Program-made: the position numbers and the translations under genes
Assembly: GCF_009649075.1 (NCBI RefSeq)
Contig: NZ_CP045737.1
Location: 2,666,001-2,730,000 of the forward strand
Direction: 5' to 3'
From: Aeromicrobium yanjiei
Lineage (GTDB): Bacteria; Actinomycetota; Actinomycetes; Propionibacteriales; Nocardioidaceae
Length of the DNA stretch: 64,000 bases
Notes under the pieces: model-generated
What the model saw: the letters and a program-made list of their open reading frames with translations, nothing else
Database searches by the model: none
What the model was told of the DNA's origin: nothing
Part shown: one piece after another, positions 1-7,913 of the stretch
How the letters are laid out: the number at the start of each line of letters is the position of its first letter
Position numbering within the stretch: position 1 is the first letter of the stretch

Positions 1-728
1 CGCTCACCAAGTTCATGCTGCCCGCGTTCCTCGCCGGCGAGTCACCGCTGGCGGTCGCGATCGTCGGGTCCACGGTCATCATGATCGTCGTGCTCTATCT
101 CGCGCACGGCATCTCGATCAGGACCACGTCCGCGCTGTTCGGGACGTTCGTGGGCATTGCGCTGACGGCCCTGATCGGCCTCGCCGCGACCGATTGGACC
201 CAGCTCAGCGGCGTCGGGTCCGAGGACGACCAGCGGCTCATCGCGACCGTCCCGCAGATCTCCCTGTCCAGCATCGTGGCCGGCACGATGGTCATCGCCG
301 GGCTCGGCGTGCTCAACGACGTCACGGTCACCCAGGCCAGCGCGGTCTGGGAGCTGCGCGCCGTGCAGCCGGCGGCCCGGGGAGCGGCCCTGTTCACCTC
401 CGCGATGCGCATCGGCCGCGACCACATCGCGTCCAGCGTCTACACGCTCGTGTTCGCGTACGCGGGCTCGGCCATGACGGTCCTCCTGCTGGCCACGGCG
501 TACCAACGCGGCCTGAACGACATCGCCACGACCGAGGAGATCGGTCAGGAGATCGTCCGTACGCTCGTCGGCGCGATCGGGCTGGTGCTCGCGGTCCCGG
601 TCACGACCCTGTTCGCGGTCTGGCTGGCACCACCGCGCGTCGCGGACGCGCCGGCCGCGGCGCCGGCGGGCGCACCGCCCACGGAGCCACCGTCGCGGGG
701 CTCGCACGCCGGACCGCGCGGCGGCTGA
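1..728 (+). CDS. YibE/F-like membrane protein (5' partial)
   Basis: The reading frame is open from the window edge (first full codon at 3) and ends at TGA 726-728, so the N-terminus is missing. The visible ~240 residues hold several hydrophobic segments, including one after the residues HGISIRTTSALFGT and a GTMVIAGLGVLNDVTVTQA stretch, followed by a Pro/Ala-rich cytoplasmic tail. This arrangement matches the C-terminal half of the YibE/F family, multi-pass membrane proteins of unknown or proposed transport function. The family assignment comes from recognising the conserved core; no substrate can be given. Confidence 0.75.
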   Translation, partial: LTKFMLPAFLAGESPLAVAIVGSTVIMIVVLYLAHGISIRTTSALFGTFVGIALTALIGLAATDWTQLSGVGSEDDQRLIATVPQISLSSIVAGTMVIAGLGVLNDVTVTQASAVWELRAVQPAARGAALFTSAMRIGRDHIASSVYTLVFAYAGSAMTVLLLATAYQRGLNDIATTEEIGQEIVRTLVGAIGLVLAVPVTTLFAVWLAPPRVADAPAAAPAGAPPTEPPSRGSHAGPRGG

Positions 729-971
729 GCCGACACTTCGCCCGACTTCAGCGACAGCGCGGCCCCGGCAGGGGTATCATGGAGGAAGCACCGAACCGCA
801 GCACGTCGCTCATCCAGCGACAGGGGCTGCTCAGGACCGTGACGCGACGCCCGTTTCATCAGCGGCTCGCCGTATGACCACCGCTCGCCGCTCCAGCGGC
901 CACGAGTCCAACGAGCAGATCCGGTGCCGTGACGCGCCGCGCACCCGCTCGGCTCTTCCCAGGAGGAACTC

Positions 972-3095
972 TTGGCTCGACGAGGCCAGCGCCAGTCCGG
1001 ATCGACCCGGACGGCCACCCGCCAGCGCACTGCCCGACCCCTCGAGAAGGGCGACATCATCCGCGTCCTCGCGCGGGCCGTCCGCGAGGTCGAGGCCAAG
1101 GCCCAGCGGGGGCCGCTGTCGCCGTCCGGCCGCACCAAGTTCCAGGTCGTCGCCGTCCTGGTGCGCGAGGAGCGCAACCGGGTCAAGGCCGACAAGACCA
1201 TGACCGAGGCGCACCGCGCCGAGCAGCTCAAGCGCCTCGACGGCGTCGCCACGATCCTGGCCCAGACCGTCGCGCTCGACCCGACGGTCTATCCCCTGCT
1301 CGACGAGCACGCCGTCTTCACCGACGCCGCCGACACGTTGCGCACCGAGATGCTGGAGGCCGCCGGCATCGAGCAGGCGCAGACCGAGGCCGCCGACGAC
1401 GCGACCGCCACCCCTGCGGCCGCCGAGCGCCGGATCGTCCCGCAGTCCGTCATCGCGCGCCAGCTCGCGAACCCCTTCCTCGCCCCTGACTTCTCGGCCG
1501 TCGAGCAGCGCCCCGCCGGGCCCAAGCGGCTCGCGACGTGGGAGCTGCTCGGTCCACTCTTCCGCGCATTCGAGTACGGCGGCGCGTCCTCGTGCATGCC
1601 GCTGCCCGAGCCCGGCTTCCTCATGACGCCGGGCGGGCTCGAGCTGATGCCCCACCAGGCGCAGGTCGTCGCGGCCGCAGCCGAGGGCCACCGGACGTTC
1701 TTGCTGGCCGACGAGCCGGGCCTGGGCAAGACCGCCCAGGCGCTGCTGGCCGCACACGCCGCCGACGCGTACCCCCTGCTGGTCGTCGTGCCCAACGTGG
1801 TCAAGACCAACTGGGCCCGTGAGGCCGAGATCTGGACGCCCAACCGCAAGGCCACGGTCATCCAGGGCGACGGCGACTCGATCGACGGCTTCGCCGACAT
1901 CGTGATCGTCAACTACGAGGTGCTCGACCGGCACGTCGGCTGGCTCGGCGACTTCGGCTTCCGCGGCATGGTCGTGGACGAGGCTCACTTCATCAAGAAC
2001 AAGTCCTCCCAGCGCTCCAAGCACGCCCTCGAGCTGTCCGAGCGCATCCGCTCGCGCACGGCCCGGCCGCTGCTCATGGCACTGACCGGCACCCCGCTCA
2101 TCAACGACATCGAGGACTTCCGGGCGATCTGGCAGTTCCTCGGCTGGATCGACGACAAGAAGCCCCTCGCCGAGCTCATGGACAAGCTCGAGGAGACCGG
2201 GCTGACCCCGGCCGACAAGGGGTTCTACTCCGCGGCGCGCAACAGCGTCATCAGCATGGGCATCGTGCGGCGCCGCAAGGTCGACGTCGCTGCCGACATC
2301 CCGGCACGTCGCATCGCCGACCTGCCGGTCGAGCTCGACGACGTGGTCGGCCGCTCGATCCGCGAGGCCGAGCAGGAGCTCGCCCGCCGCCTGGTCGCCC
2401 GCTACGACTCCGCGCTCGAGACGCGTACGTCCCGGGCCAAGGTCGACGGCATCGACCACGAGCTGGTCCGCGCCGTCGCCCGCTGGGAGCGCGAGGACGC
2501 CGACGACGAGAAGACCGGCGAGAACGTCTTCGGCATGATGCGTCGCATCGGTCAGGCCAAGGCCGGGCTCGCCGCCGACTACGCCGCCCAGCTGGCCCGC
2601 AACGTGGGCAAGGTCGTCTTCTTCGCCAAGCACATCGACGTGATGGACGTGGCCGAGGAGACGTTCGCCAAGCGCGGCATCAAGTACTCCTCGATCCGCG
2701 GCGACCAGACGCCCAAGGTGCGCCAGAAGAACATCGACGAGTTCGTCAATGACGAGGACGTCGAGATCGTGGTCTGCTCACTGACCGCAGCCGGCGTGGG
2801 ACTGAACCTGCAGGTCGCGTCCAACGTCGTCCTGGCCGAGCTGTCGTGGACCGATGCGGAGCAGACGCAGGCCATCGACCGCGTGCACCGCATCGGTCAG
2901 GGCGAGCCCGTCACCGCGTGGCGCATCATCGCCGCGCACACGATCGACGGCAAGATCGCCGAGCTGATCGACAGCAAGGCCGGTCTCGCCGCCCGGGCCC
3001 TGGACGGTTCGGACGAAGAGGTGTCCTCGTCGGCCGACATCCAGCTCGAGGCACTTGTCGCCCTCCTCACCGAGGCTCTCGAGGCCCGCGCCTGA
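972..3095 (+). CDS. SNF2-family DEAD/DEAH-box helicase
   Basis: A 707-residue SNF2-type DNA translocase. The nucleotide-binding motif reads DEPGLGKT (about residues 247-254), the Walker B box is DEAH (336-339), motif III is TGTPL, and the C-terminal RecA lobe ends with the SNF2 motif VI signature DRVHRIGQ near residue 638. An N-terminal ~200 residues precede the helicase core, and the compact layout resembles SMARCAL1-like annealing helicases. The start is TTG at 972, chosen because AGGAGG lies at 961-966, five bases upstream; no ATG fits. The protein probably remodels or anneals DNA structures during repair, but the exact role is inference. The 243-bp region upstream has only a doubtful 32-codon frame (779-877). 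Confidence 0.85.
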   Translation: MARRGQRQSGSTRTATRQRTARPLEKGDIIRVLARAVREVEAKAQRGPLSPSGRTKFQVVAVLVREERNRVKADKTMTEAHRAEQLKRLDGVATILAQTVALDPTVYPLLDEHAVFTDAADTLRTEMLEAAGIEQAQTEAADDATATPAAAERRIVPQSVIARQLANPFLAPDFSAVEQRPAGPKRLATWELLGPLFRAFEYGGASSCMPLPEPGFLMTPGGLELMPHQAQVVAAAAEGHRTFLLADEPGLGKTAQALLAAHAADAYPLLVVVPNVVKTNWAREAEIWTPNRKATVIQGDGDSIDGFADIVIVNYEVLDRHVGWLGDFGFRGMVVDEAHFIKNKSSQRSKHALELSERIRSRTARPLLMALTGTPLINDIEDFRAIWQFLGWIDDKKPLAELMDKLEETGLTPADKGFYSAARNSVISMGIVRRRKVDVAADIPARRIADLPVELDDVVGRSIREAEQELARRLVARYDSALETRTSRAKVDGIDHELVRAVARWEREDADDEKTGENVFGMMRRIGQAKAGLAADYAAQLARNVGKVVFFAKHIDVMDVAEETFAKRGIKYSSIRGDQTPKVRQKNIDEFVNDEDVEIVVCSLTAAGVGLNLQVASNVVLAELSWTDAEQTQAIDRVHRIGQGEPVTAWRIIAAHTIDGKIAELIDSKAGLAARALDGSDEEVSSSADIQLEALVALLTEALEARA

Positions 3096-3104
3096 CAGAC
3101 GGGG

Positions 3105-3299
3105 TCACTCGCCGCCGAGCACGCCTCCGTCATCGTCCTGGTCGGGACCGGCCTCGGCGGCGAGGTCACCCGGACGGCCCTCGCCGGTGTCGGAGGCGTC
3201 CTCGGGCGCGGCAGGCACGGGTCCGGGGTTGGCCAGCTGTCCGCCCTCGTCCGAGGTGCTGTCGTCGGTGTCGTTGCGTGCGTTGGTGGGATCAGTCAT
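3105..3299 (-). CDS. small acidic hypothetical protein
   Basis: A 64-residue frame beginning MTDPTNARND and rich in Asp, Glu, Gly and Pro, with no membrane segment, Cys or recognisable domain. It converges on the helicase gene with a 9-bp gap. The composition suggests an intrinsically disordered protein. High-GC DNA gives many spurious frames, so it may not be a gene; the ATG and the distinctly acidic composition are the only arguments for it. Confidence 0.4.
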   Translation of the reverse strand: MTDPTNARNDTDDSTSDEGGQLANPGPVPAAPEDASDTGEGRPGDLAAEAGPDQDDDGGVLGGE

Positions 3300-3422
3300 G
3301 GTCCGGACGTACCCCGCGACCGCCGGGATCAACCCGACGACGGTTTGAATCCCCCGCCGCAGGGAAAGGAACAGCGTGTTCCGGTCCGCCGCACGCGGAT
3401 CGCCCGACCAGGAGGTCCCTGC

Positions 3423-3662
3423 ATGTCCAGTCCGTCTGCCAGCAGAAGCAGCAGCGCCCGCACGCTCGTCATCATCTCGTTCGTCCTCGACGCGGTGGCA
3501 CTGATCTTCCTGCCGATCATTCTCGGACCGATCGGTGCTGTCCTCGGATTCGTGGCCTACTCGCAGGGCGAGAAGAAGCTCGGCCTCTGGGCCGGCATCG
3601 GCGGCATCGTGGCCACCGTCGTCGGCATGGTGCTCGGCGCAGTCGTCGCCAACAACAGCTGA
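3423..3662 (+). CDS. small two-TM membrane protein
   Basis: A 79-residue protein with a Ser-rich N-terminus, a first hydrophobic segment (about residues 14-42), a short charged loop (SQGEKKLG) and a second hydrophobic segment (about 53-75). The start at ATG 3423 is fixed by AGGAGG at 3410-3415, seven bases upstream; the frame is open further upstream but without a ribosome site. It resembles small DUF4190-type actinobacterial membrane proteins with two helices around a charged turn, though it is too short to name. Function unknown. Confidence 0.65.
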   Translation: MSSPSASRSSSARTLVIISFVLDAVALIFLPIILGPIGAVLGFVAYSQGEKKLGLWAGIGGIVATVVGMVLGAVVANNS

Positions 3663-3675
3663 CCCGAGACGGCGG

Positions 3676-3695
3676 CGGCGGGACTCAGCCCGCCG
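3676..3695. terminator. hairpin at convergent 3' ends
   Basis: Seven-base arms CGGCGGG (3676-3682) and CCCGCCG (3689-3695) around a six-base loop that includes the rnhA stop codon. It lies between the 3' ends of the two-TM protein gene and rnhA and could stop transcription from both sides. There is no T tract. Confidence 0.4.
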
Positions 3696-4143
3696 TCGCC
3701 ATCGCCTCGAGCATCCCCTTGGTCGCCAGCTCGTCGGCCAGCTCGTTGTCGGCGACGCCCGAGTGCCCCTTGACCCAGAACCACTCGACCTCGTGACGCT
3801 CGCACGCGGCCTGGAGCCGCTGCCACAGGTCGACGTTCTTGACCGGCTGCTTGGCCGCGGTGCGCCAGCCGTTGCGCTCCCAGCCGGCCACCCACTGCGT
3901 GATGCCGCTGCGGACGTACGTGCTGTCGGTGTGCAGGTGCACGATGACCGGGCGCGTCAGCGCCTCCAGCGCCATGATCGGCGCGGTCAGCTCCATGCGG
4001 TTGTTGGTCGTCGAGCTGGGCTCGCCGCCGAACATCTCGCGCACGTGGTCGCCCTGCCGCAGCACGGCGCCCCACCCGCCGGGGCCCGGATTGGGCGTGC
4101 ATCCGCCGTCGGTGTGGATGATGACCGGTAGTTCGTCGTTCAC
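3685..4143 (-). CDS. rnhA: ribonuclease HI
   Basis: Degrades the RNA strand of RNA:DNA hybrids such as R-loops and primers. With GTG 4143 as start the protein has 152 residues, the usual length for RNase HI. The catalytic acids are all visible: Asp12 (HTDGG), Glu51 (NRMEL), Asp73 (HTDSTYV) and Asp137 (NELADELA), with the helper His127 in KGHSG. The frame stays open to 4209, but that extension is low-complexity and not family-like. A CAGGAT hexamer at 4150-4155 (minus strand) ends six bases before the GTG, in keeping with a leaderless start. Divergent from the HNH gene at 4203. Confidence 0.93.
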   Translation of the reverse strand: MNDELPVIIHTDGGCTPNPGPGGWGAVLRQGDHVREMFGGEPSSTTNNRMELTAPIMALEALTRPVIVHLHTDSTYVRSGITQWVAGWERNGWRTAAKQPVKNVDLWQRLQAACERHEVEWFWVKGHSGVADNELADELATKGMLEAMATAG

Positions 4144-4190
4144 CGGACCATCCTGCCGCGGCGGTCCCGCCGACCGGGGCTCCCCCGCCG

Positions 4191-4196
4191 TACGAT
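4191..4196 (+). promoter_or_regulatory. -10 box, leaderless HNH gene
   Basis: TACGAT, then six bases to GTG 4203; this fixes the HNH start. Confidence 0.55.
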
Positions 4197-4202
4197 CGGC
4201 GT

Positions 4203-4547
4203 GTGCCATCTCGCAGTCGGACCGCCACGTACGCTCGACGCCGCCAGCGCCGGATGGCCAAGGTCGACCACGACCTGACCGACGAGCAGTGGGCCGCGCT
4301 GACGTCCGCGTGGGGCGGCTGCGCGTACTGCGGGGCAGAGGGCTCCGCGCTGCAGAAGGACTGCATGCTGCCGATCTCGCGCGGCGGCCGCTACACGCTC
4401 GCGAACGTCGTGCCGGCGTGCGCGTCGTGCAATGCGAGCAAGTGGAATCTCGAGGTCACGACCTGGATGCGGCGAAAGAAGCTCGACGAGGGGCGGTTCC
4501 TGCTGCGTCAGGTCGAGATCCTCGCGGCGGTCGCGCCGGTCGGCTGA
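4203..4547 (+). CDS. HNH endonuclease family protein
   Basis: A 114-residue basic protein with a zinc-ribbon-type HNH fold: CAYC, then [11 protein letters not shown], then N...[11 protein letters not shown]. The spacing of the two CxxC pairs and the Asn match HNH nucleases, but the metal-binding DH dipeptide expected in the first strand reads DC (Asp-Cys). The Cys may substitute for His, or the protein may bind rather than cut DNA. Short N-terminal Arg-rich tail (RRRQRR). Start GTG 4203 follows a TACGAT box by six bases. It sits alone between rnhA and the MFS gene with no partner that would explain its target. Confidence 0.75.
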   Translation: MPSRSRTATYARRRQRRMAKVDHDLTDEQWAALTSAWGGCAYCGAEGSALQKDCMLPISRGGRYTLANVVPACASCNASKWNLEVTTWMRRKKLDEGRFLLRQVEILAAVAPVG

Positions 4548-4595
4548 CGCTCCCGGCGCCTCGCGCTCGGACGTACCCGCTGAGAGGATGATCGG

Positions 4596-5939
4596 GTGCG
4601 TCGTGCCGTGGCTCCCCTGCTTGCCGTCACCGTCGCGATGGTGCTCGCGGACTCCGCGGTCGTCACCCTCGCGCTGCCGGACATCCTGCAGAACCTCGAC
4701 GCGTCCGTCGGCCAGGTCGCCTGGGTGCTGATCGCGTACAACCTGGTGCTGGGGGTGGCCGCCGTGCCCGCCGCCGCGGCGTTCGCACGGGTGCAGCCGC
4801 GGGTCTTCAGCGCGGTCGGCGTGGCCGTGTTCGCGGGTGCCTCCGCGTGGTGCGCCCTCGCGGACTCGATCGAGGTGCTCATCATCGCGCGGTGCGTGCA
4901 GGCCGTGGGCGGTGCGCTGGCGCTGATCGGCTGCCTCGAGCAGCTGGTCGAGGTGCGCGGCGAGCGGCGTGGAGTCGCGACCTGGGTGACCGCGGGCGTC
5001 ATCGGGACGGCCGCGGGGCCGGTCGCGGGCGGCCTGCTCACCCAGGCCATCTCGTGGCAGGCGATCTTCGTGGTGCAGGTGCCGTTCGCGCTGCTGGCCG
5101 TGCCGGCGGCGCTCAGCGTGGCGTCCGCGCCTCCGCAGGAGGCCGACCGGCACCGTCCGGCCGTACGCGCGAACATCACCCTCGCCCTGATGTCGGCGGC
5201 GCTCACCGCTGCGCTGTTCCTGCTGGTGCTGCTGCTCGTCGAGGGGTGGGGCCGCTCCCCCGCCACCGCCGCTGTGACGGTGTCGGTCGTGCCGATCGCC
5301 GCGCTCGCGGCCGGCCCGCTCGTACGCCTGCTGCGGCCGCCTCACGACGTCGTCGAGGTCGCGGTCGGCTGCTTCCTGGTCGCCGGCGGCCTCGCCGCCC
5401 TGGCGATCCCGCCGTCGGCCCACCTCGCCTGGACTATCGCGCCGCAGGCGCTGGTCGGACTGGGGCTCGGGCTGACCGTCGACCGGCTGACGTCCCAGGC
5501 CATGGAGATGCGGCTGCCGCGGGCCCGCCACGCGGGGTGGACGATCAGCGCCCGCCACGTGGGGGTCGTCGTGGGCCTGGCGATCCTGACGCCGGTGTTC
5601 ACCGCAGACCTGCAGGACGCCCAGGAGCCCGCACAGGAGGCCATCACCTCCCTCGTCCTCGACGCCCCGCTGCCGCCGGACGACAAGATCGCCGTGGCGC
5701 AGGCGCTGGGCGATGCGTTGTCCGACGAGCGGGGACAGGTCCCGGACCTGCATCCGGCGTTCGCGTCCCTCGACGTCGATCCGAGATATCGCGCCGCGAC
5801 CGACCAGCTCGAGCGCGACCTCGACTCCCAGCTCGAGCGCGCCGCCACCTGGGCGTTCCGCGACTCGTTCCTCATCGGCGCCGGCATCGCCCTGCTCGCG
5901 TTGCTCAGCTCGCTGCGCCTCCGGCGGAGGACGTCGTGA
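4596..5939 (+). CDS. MFS transporter (DHA2-like)
   Basis: A 447-residue integral membrane protein with repeated hydrophobic helices and the MFS features RCVQAVGGAL (end of the first repeat) and GTAAGPVAGGLL in the fifth helix, which is the antiporter motif C of drug:H+ exporters of the DHA1/DHA2 classes. An extended, charged extracytoplasmic segment (about residues 340-415) separates the last two helices, which is unusual. Likely exports a small molecule using the proton gradient; substrate unknown. Start GTG 4596. The stop overlaps the start of the next gene (GTGA), so the two are probably translated together. Confidence 0.8.
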   Translation: MRRAVAPLLAVTVAMVLADSAVVTLALPDILQNLDASVGQVAWVLIAYNLVLGVAAVPAAAAFARVQPRVFSAVGVAVFAGASAWCALADSIEVLIIARCVQAVGGALALIGCLEQLVEVRGERRGVATWVTAGVIGTAAGPVAGGLLTQAISWQAIFVVQVPFALLAVPAALSVASAPPQEADRHRPAVRANITLALMSAALTAALFLLVLLLVEGWGRSPATAAVTVSVVPIAALAAGPLVRLLRPPHDVVEVAVGCFLVAGGLAALAIPPSAHLAWTIAPQALVGLGLGLTVDRLTSQAMEMRLPRARHAGWTISARHVGVVVGLAILTPVFTADLQDAQEPAQEAITSLVLDAPLPPDDKIAVAQALGDALSDERGQVPDLHPAFASLDVDPRYRAATDQLERDLDSQLERAATWAFRDSFLIGAGIALLALLSSLRLRRRTS

Positions 5940-6544
5940 GGGCGCCGCGCTGGATCGGGCTCCCGGTCGCCGCAGTCGTGCTCGTGGCCGGGGTCATCGG
6001 CGTGCAGCTCGCGAACGGCGGCGGGACCTACGAGCCGCTCAAGCCGTCCGACCCGTGCGCCGAGCGTACGGTCACCTCACGCGCCGACGGCATCGACGGG
6101 CTGACCGAGCGGCTGGTGCTGCTCGGGATCAACAACGCCGCCTGCACCCTCGGCGTCACCCGGGAGGCCCTCACGCTCGAGCTCGCGCAGACCAGCACAC
6201 GTACCGACGCCGAGATCGACGCCCTGCGCGCGGGTCTGATCGAGGCGGTGCGGCAGATGAAGAAGGACGGCTCCCTGCCTCCCGCGTCCGACCTGGTCGA
6301 CGAGGCACTCGCCTCGGCGAACCTCAACGGCCTGCTCGAGCGGGCGATCCGTCTCATCCCGGACTCGGTGATCGACAGCGCCCTGAAGACCGACGACGTC
6401 CTCGAGCGCGCGATCGACGACCTGGACCTGCGTGACCTTCTCGCCAACCTCGACGACCAGGGCGACCTCGAGCGACAGGTCGAGGCCGCCGTCACCGAGG
6501 CCGTGAAGGACTCCCTGCTCGACCGATTGCGCAACCTGATCTGA
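5936..6544 (+). CDS. membrane-anchored hypothetical protein
   Basis: A 202-residue protein coupled to the MFS gene by a 4-nt GTGA overlap. One N-terminal hydrophobic segment (about residues 5-22) acts as signal anchor; the rest is a soluble, mostly alpha-helical domain rich in Leu, Asp and Arg, with two Cys (in PSDPCAER and NNAACTLG) that could form a disulfide outside the membrane. The long loop of the MFS protein and this extracytoplasmic domain could interact, but that is only suggested by the coupling. No known family recognised. Confidence 0.6.
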   Translation: MRAPRWIGLPVAAVVLVAGVIGVQLANGGGTYEPLKPSDPCAERTVTSRADGIDGLTERLVLLGINNAACTLGVTREALTLELAQTSTRTDAEIDALRAGLIEAVRQMKKDGSLPPASDLVDEALASANLNGLLERAIRLIPDSVIDSALKTDDVLERAIDDLDLRDLLANLDDQGDLERQVEAAVTEAVKDSLLDRLRNLI

Positions 6545-6566
6545 CCCAGCGAAGGAGCCACAGCCC

Positions 6567-7049
6567 ATGTCCGATCCGACACCCCACCGCCGACCACGCG
6601 ACCTCGACGTCGACCGCGCCGCCCCTGTGCTGGTCGAGCTGAAGAGGACGATCGACGCTCCCCTGCCGCTCGTCTGGCAGCGCCACACCGACATCGCCGC
6701 GTGGCCGACCTGGCAGCCGGCCATCTCCCGTGCCACGATCGACGGCCCGATCGAGCCCGGCACCACGTTCGAGTGGGAGACCCACGGGCTCGACATCACC
6801 TCGACCATCACGCAGGTCGTCCTCAACAGCCGCATCGTCTGGGCCGGCCCGGCCGCGGGCATCGACGCGATCCACGTCTGGACGTTCACCCCGACAGCGG
6901 ACGGCGTCGTGGTGCACACGACCGAGTCATGGTCGGGAACGCCGGCGGAGGCCGACCCCGCGCACCTGCACGCCAACCTGACCCTGTCGCTCGCCGGTTG
7001 GCTCGACCGGCTGAAAGAGGTCTGCGAGTCCGGCGAGGCTGCTTCCTAG
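6567..7049 (+). CDS. SRPBCC (START-like) family protein
   Basis: A 160-residue protein with the SRPBCC layout: an N-terminal strand ending ELKRTIDAPLPLVWQ, then DIAAWPTWQPAI, a WETHG...ITSTIT central sheet, and a long C-terminal helix (LSLAGWLDRLKEVCE) that would close the ligand pocket. These domains bind small hydrophobic ligands or act as polyketide cyclase-like enzymes; the ligand is unknown. GAAGGAG at 6551-6557 supports ATG 6567. It overlaps the convergent next gene by four bases. Confidence 0.75.
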   Translation: MSDPTPHRRPRDLDVDRAAPVLVELKRTIDAPLPLVWQRHTDIAAWPTWQPAISRATIDGPIEPGTTFEWETHGLDITSTITQVVLNSRIVWAGPAAGIDAIHVWTFTPTADGVVVHTTESWSGTPAEADPAHLHANLTLSLAGWLDRLKEVCESGEAAS

Positions 7050-7258
7050 CGGCGCCCCTTCGCGAAGTACGCCAGCGGGCCGACCGGCTGCACGAACGAC
7101 GCCAGCGCCCACGCGATCTTCGGTCCCCGCACCTCGTCGGCCGGCCGACGGGCCAGGTCCCACAGTGCCGCAGCCGTCAGGACCGTCTCGACGGCTCCCG
7201 CGACGTAGATCGCTCGCTGCTGTCCGGGGCTGAGGTCCGACCACTTCTTCTGTGCCAT
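7046..7258 (-). CDS. PLD-nuclease N-terminal-like small membrane protein
   Basis: A 70-residue protein, MAQKKWSDLSPGQQRAIYVAG..., with two short hydrophobic stretches and a conserved ...RRPADEVRGPKIAWALASFVQPVGPLAYF... core. This is a widespread actinobacterial small protein related to the PLDc_N (phospholipase D nuclease N-terminal) domain, normally two helices in the membrane. No catalytic residues are present. A TAACGT box at 7265-7270 ends six bases before the ATG. Confidence 0.7.
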   Translation of the reverse strand: MAQKKWSDLSPGQQRAIYVAGAVETVLTAAALWDLARRPADEVRGPKIAWALASFVQPVGPLAYFAKGRR

Positions 7259-7264
7259 GGCTTG

Positions 7265-7270
7265 ACGTTA
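7265..7270 (-). promoter_or_regulatory. -10 box, leaderless PLDc_N-like gene
   Basis: TAACGT on the minus strand, six bases before ATG 7258. Confidence 0.5.
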
Positions 7271-7822
7271 TCGGTTGGCGCTCCCGCTCGGACCGGCTGC
7301 CTGGTCGACTTCCCGCGACAACACCTCGATCCGTGCGCGCAATCGGCGCGGCTCCGCCCACATCTCGTAGCCCACGAACGCGACAAACGGGAGCGCGATC
7401 AGCCACCACAGCGAGTCCAGGGATAGGAGCCAGATGATGGCTGCGAGGGAGACCAGGAATATGACGTCTGACCACCTGTCCTCGTCAGCCCCTTCCAGGC
7501 TGTGCGTGGCGGCGCGGACCGCCGCCAGGCGCAGCCGCGGGTCGGCCGGGACCGGACCCTTCTTCGTGGCACGGTGCACGACCAGCAGCTCCGCGTGGCT
7601 GAGGTCACTGCCGGCGACCCTGCGCCATCGAGTCTGTTCACGCACGCCGCCCCATCCACAGAGGGGCCCGAAGACCAGGCCCCCGATGACCCCGATGAGC
7701 AGTGCCCCGTCCCAGTCCTGCGGGTCATCAACCAGCACCCCCACCGCCACCACCGCAGCGAAGAAGGCTCCCGACGTGAGCGCCTGCACCCACCAAGGAG
7801 CCAGGTACAGACGTGAGCGCAT
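7268..7822 (-). CDS. multi-pass membrane hypothetical protein
   Basis: A 184-residue protein with two N-terminal hydrophobic helices (about residues 7-27 and 35-52), a soluble central part with a HAELLVVHRATKKG segment, and two further helices near residues 120-150, then a charged helical tail (RRLRARIEVLSREVDQ). No family recognised. ATG 7822 is preferred over an in-frame GTG at 7840 because CACAAT (7829-7834) ends six bases upstream of it. Lies ten bases upstream of the PLDc_N-like gene on the same strand. Confidence 0.6.
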   Translation of the reverse strand: MRSRLYLAPWWVQALTSGAFFAAVVAVGVLVDDPQDWDGALLIGVIGGLVFGPLCGWGGVREQTRWRRVAGSDLSHAELLVVHRATKKGPVPADPRLRLAAVRAATHSLEGADEDRWSDVIFLVSLAAIIWLLSLDSLWWLIALPFVAFVGYEMWAEPRRLRARIEVLSREVDQAAGPSGSANR

Positions 7823-7901
7823 GTCTCGATTGTGCCGCACATGTTCCCGATGTGCCGGAAAACCTCCTGCGCTCGCAGGAAGAAGTGTCAGTGGGCACCT
7901 C

Positions 7902-7907
7902 TAGGTT
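7902..7907 (+). promoter_or_regulatory. -10 box, leaderless DUF222-HNH gene
   Basis: TAGGTT, six bases before ATG 7914. Confidence 0.5.
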
Positions 7908-7913
7908 TGAGGT

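Noticed and set aside
779-877. 32-codon frame before the SNF2 helicase as a leader peptide
   Set aside because: No ribosome site, no attenuator-like hairpin, and its sequence (MEEAPNRSTSLIQRQG) resembles nothing known.
831-2633. 600-codon open frame on the minus strand opposite the SNF2 helicase
   Set aside because: Low-complexity Val/Gly/Asp/Leu-rich translation with no domain; the plus strand encodes complete helicase motifs. High GC leaves antisense frames open.
7865-7882. CCTGC/GCAGG hairpin before the DUF222-HNH gene
   Set aside because: Five-base arms are expected often by chance at this GC; no partner signal.
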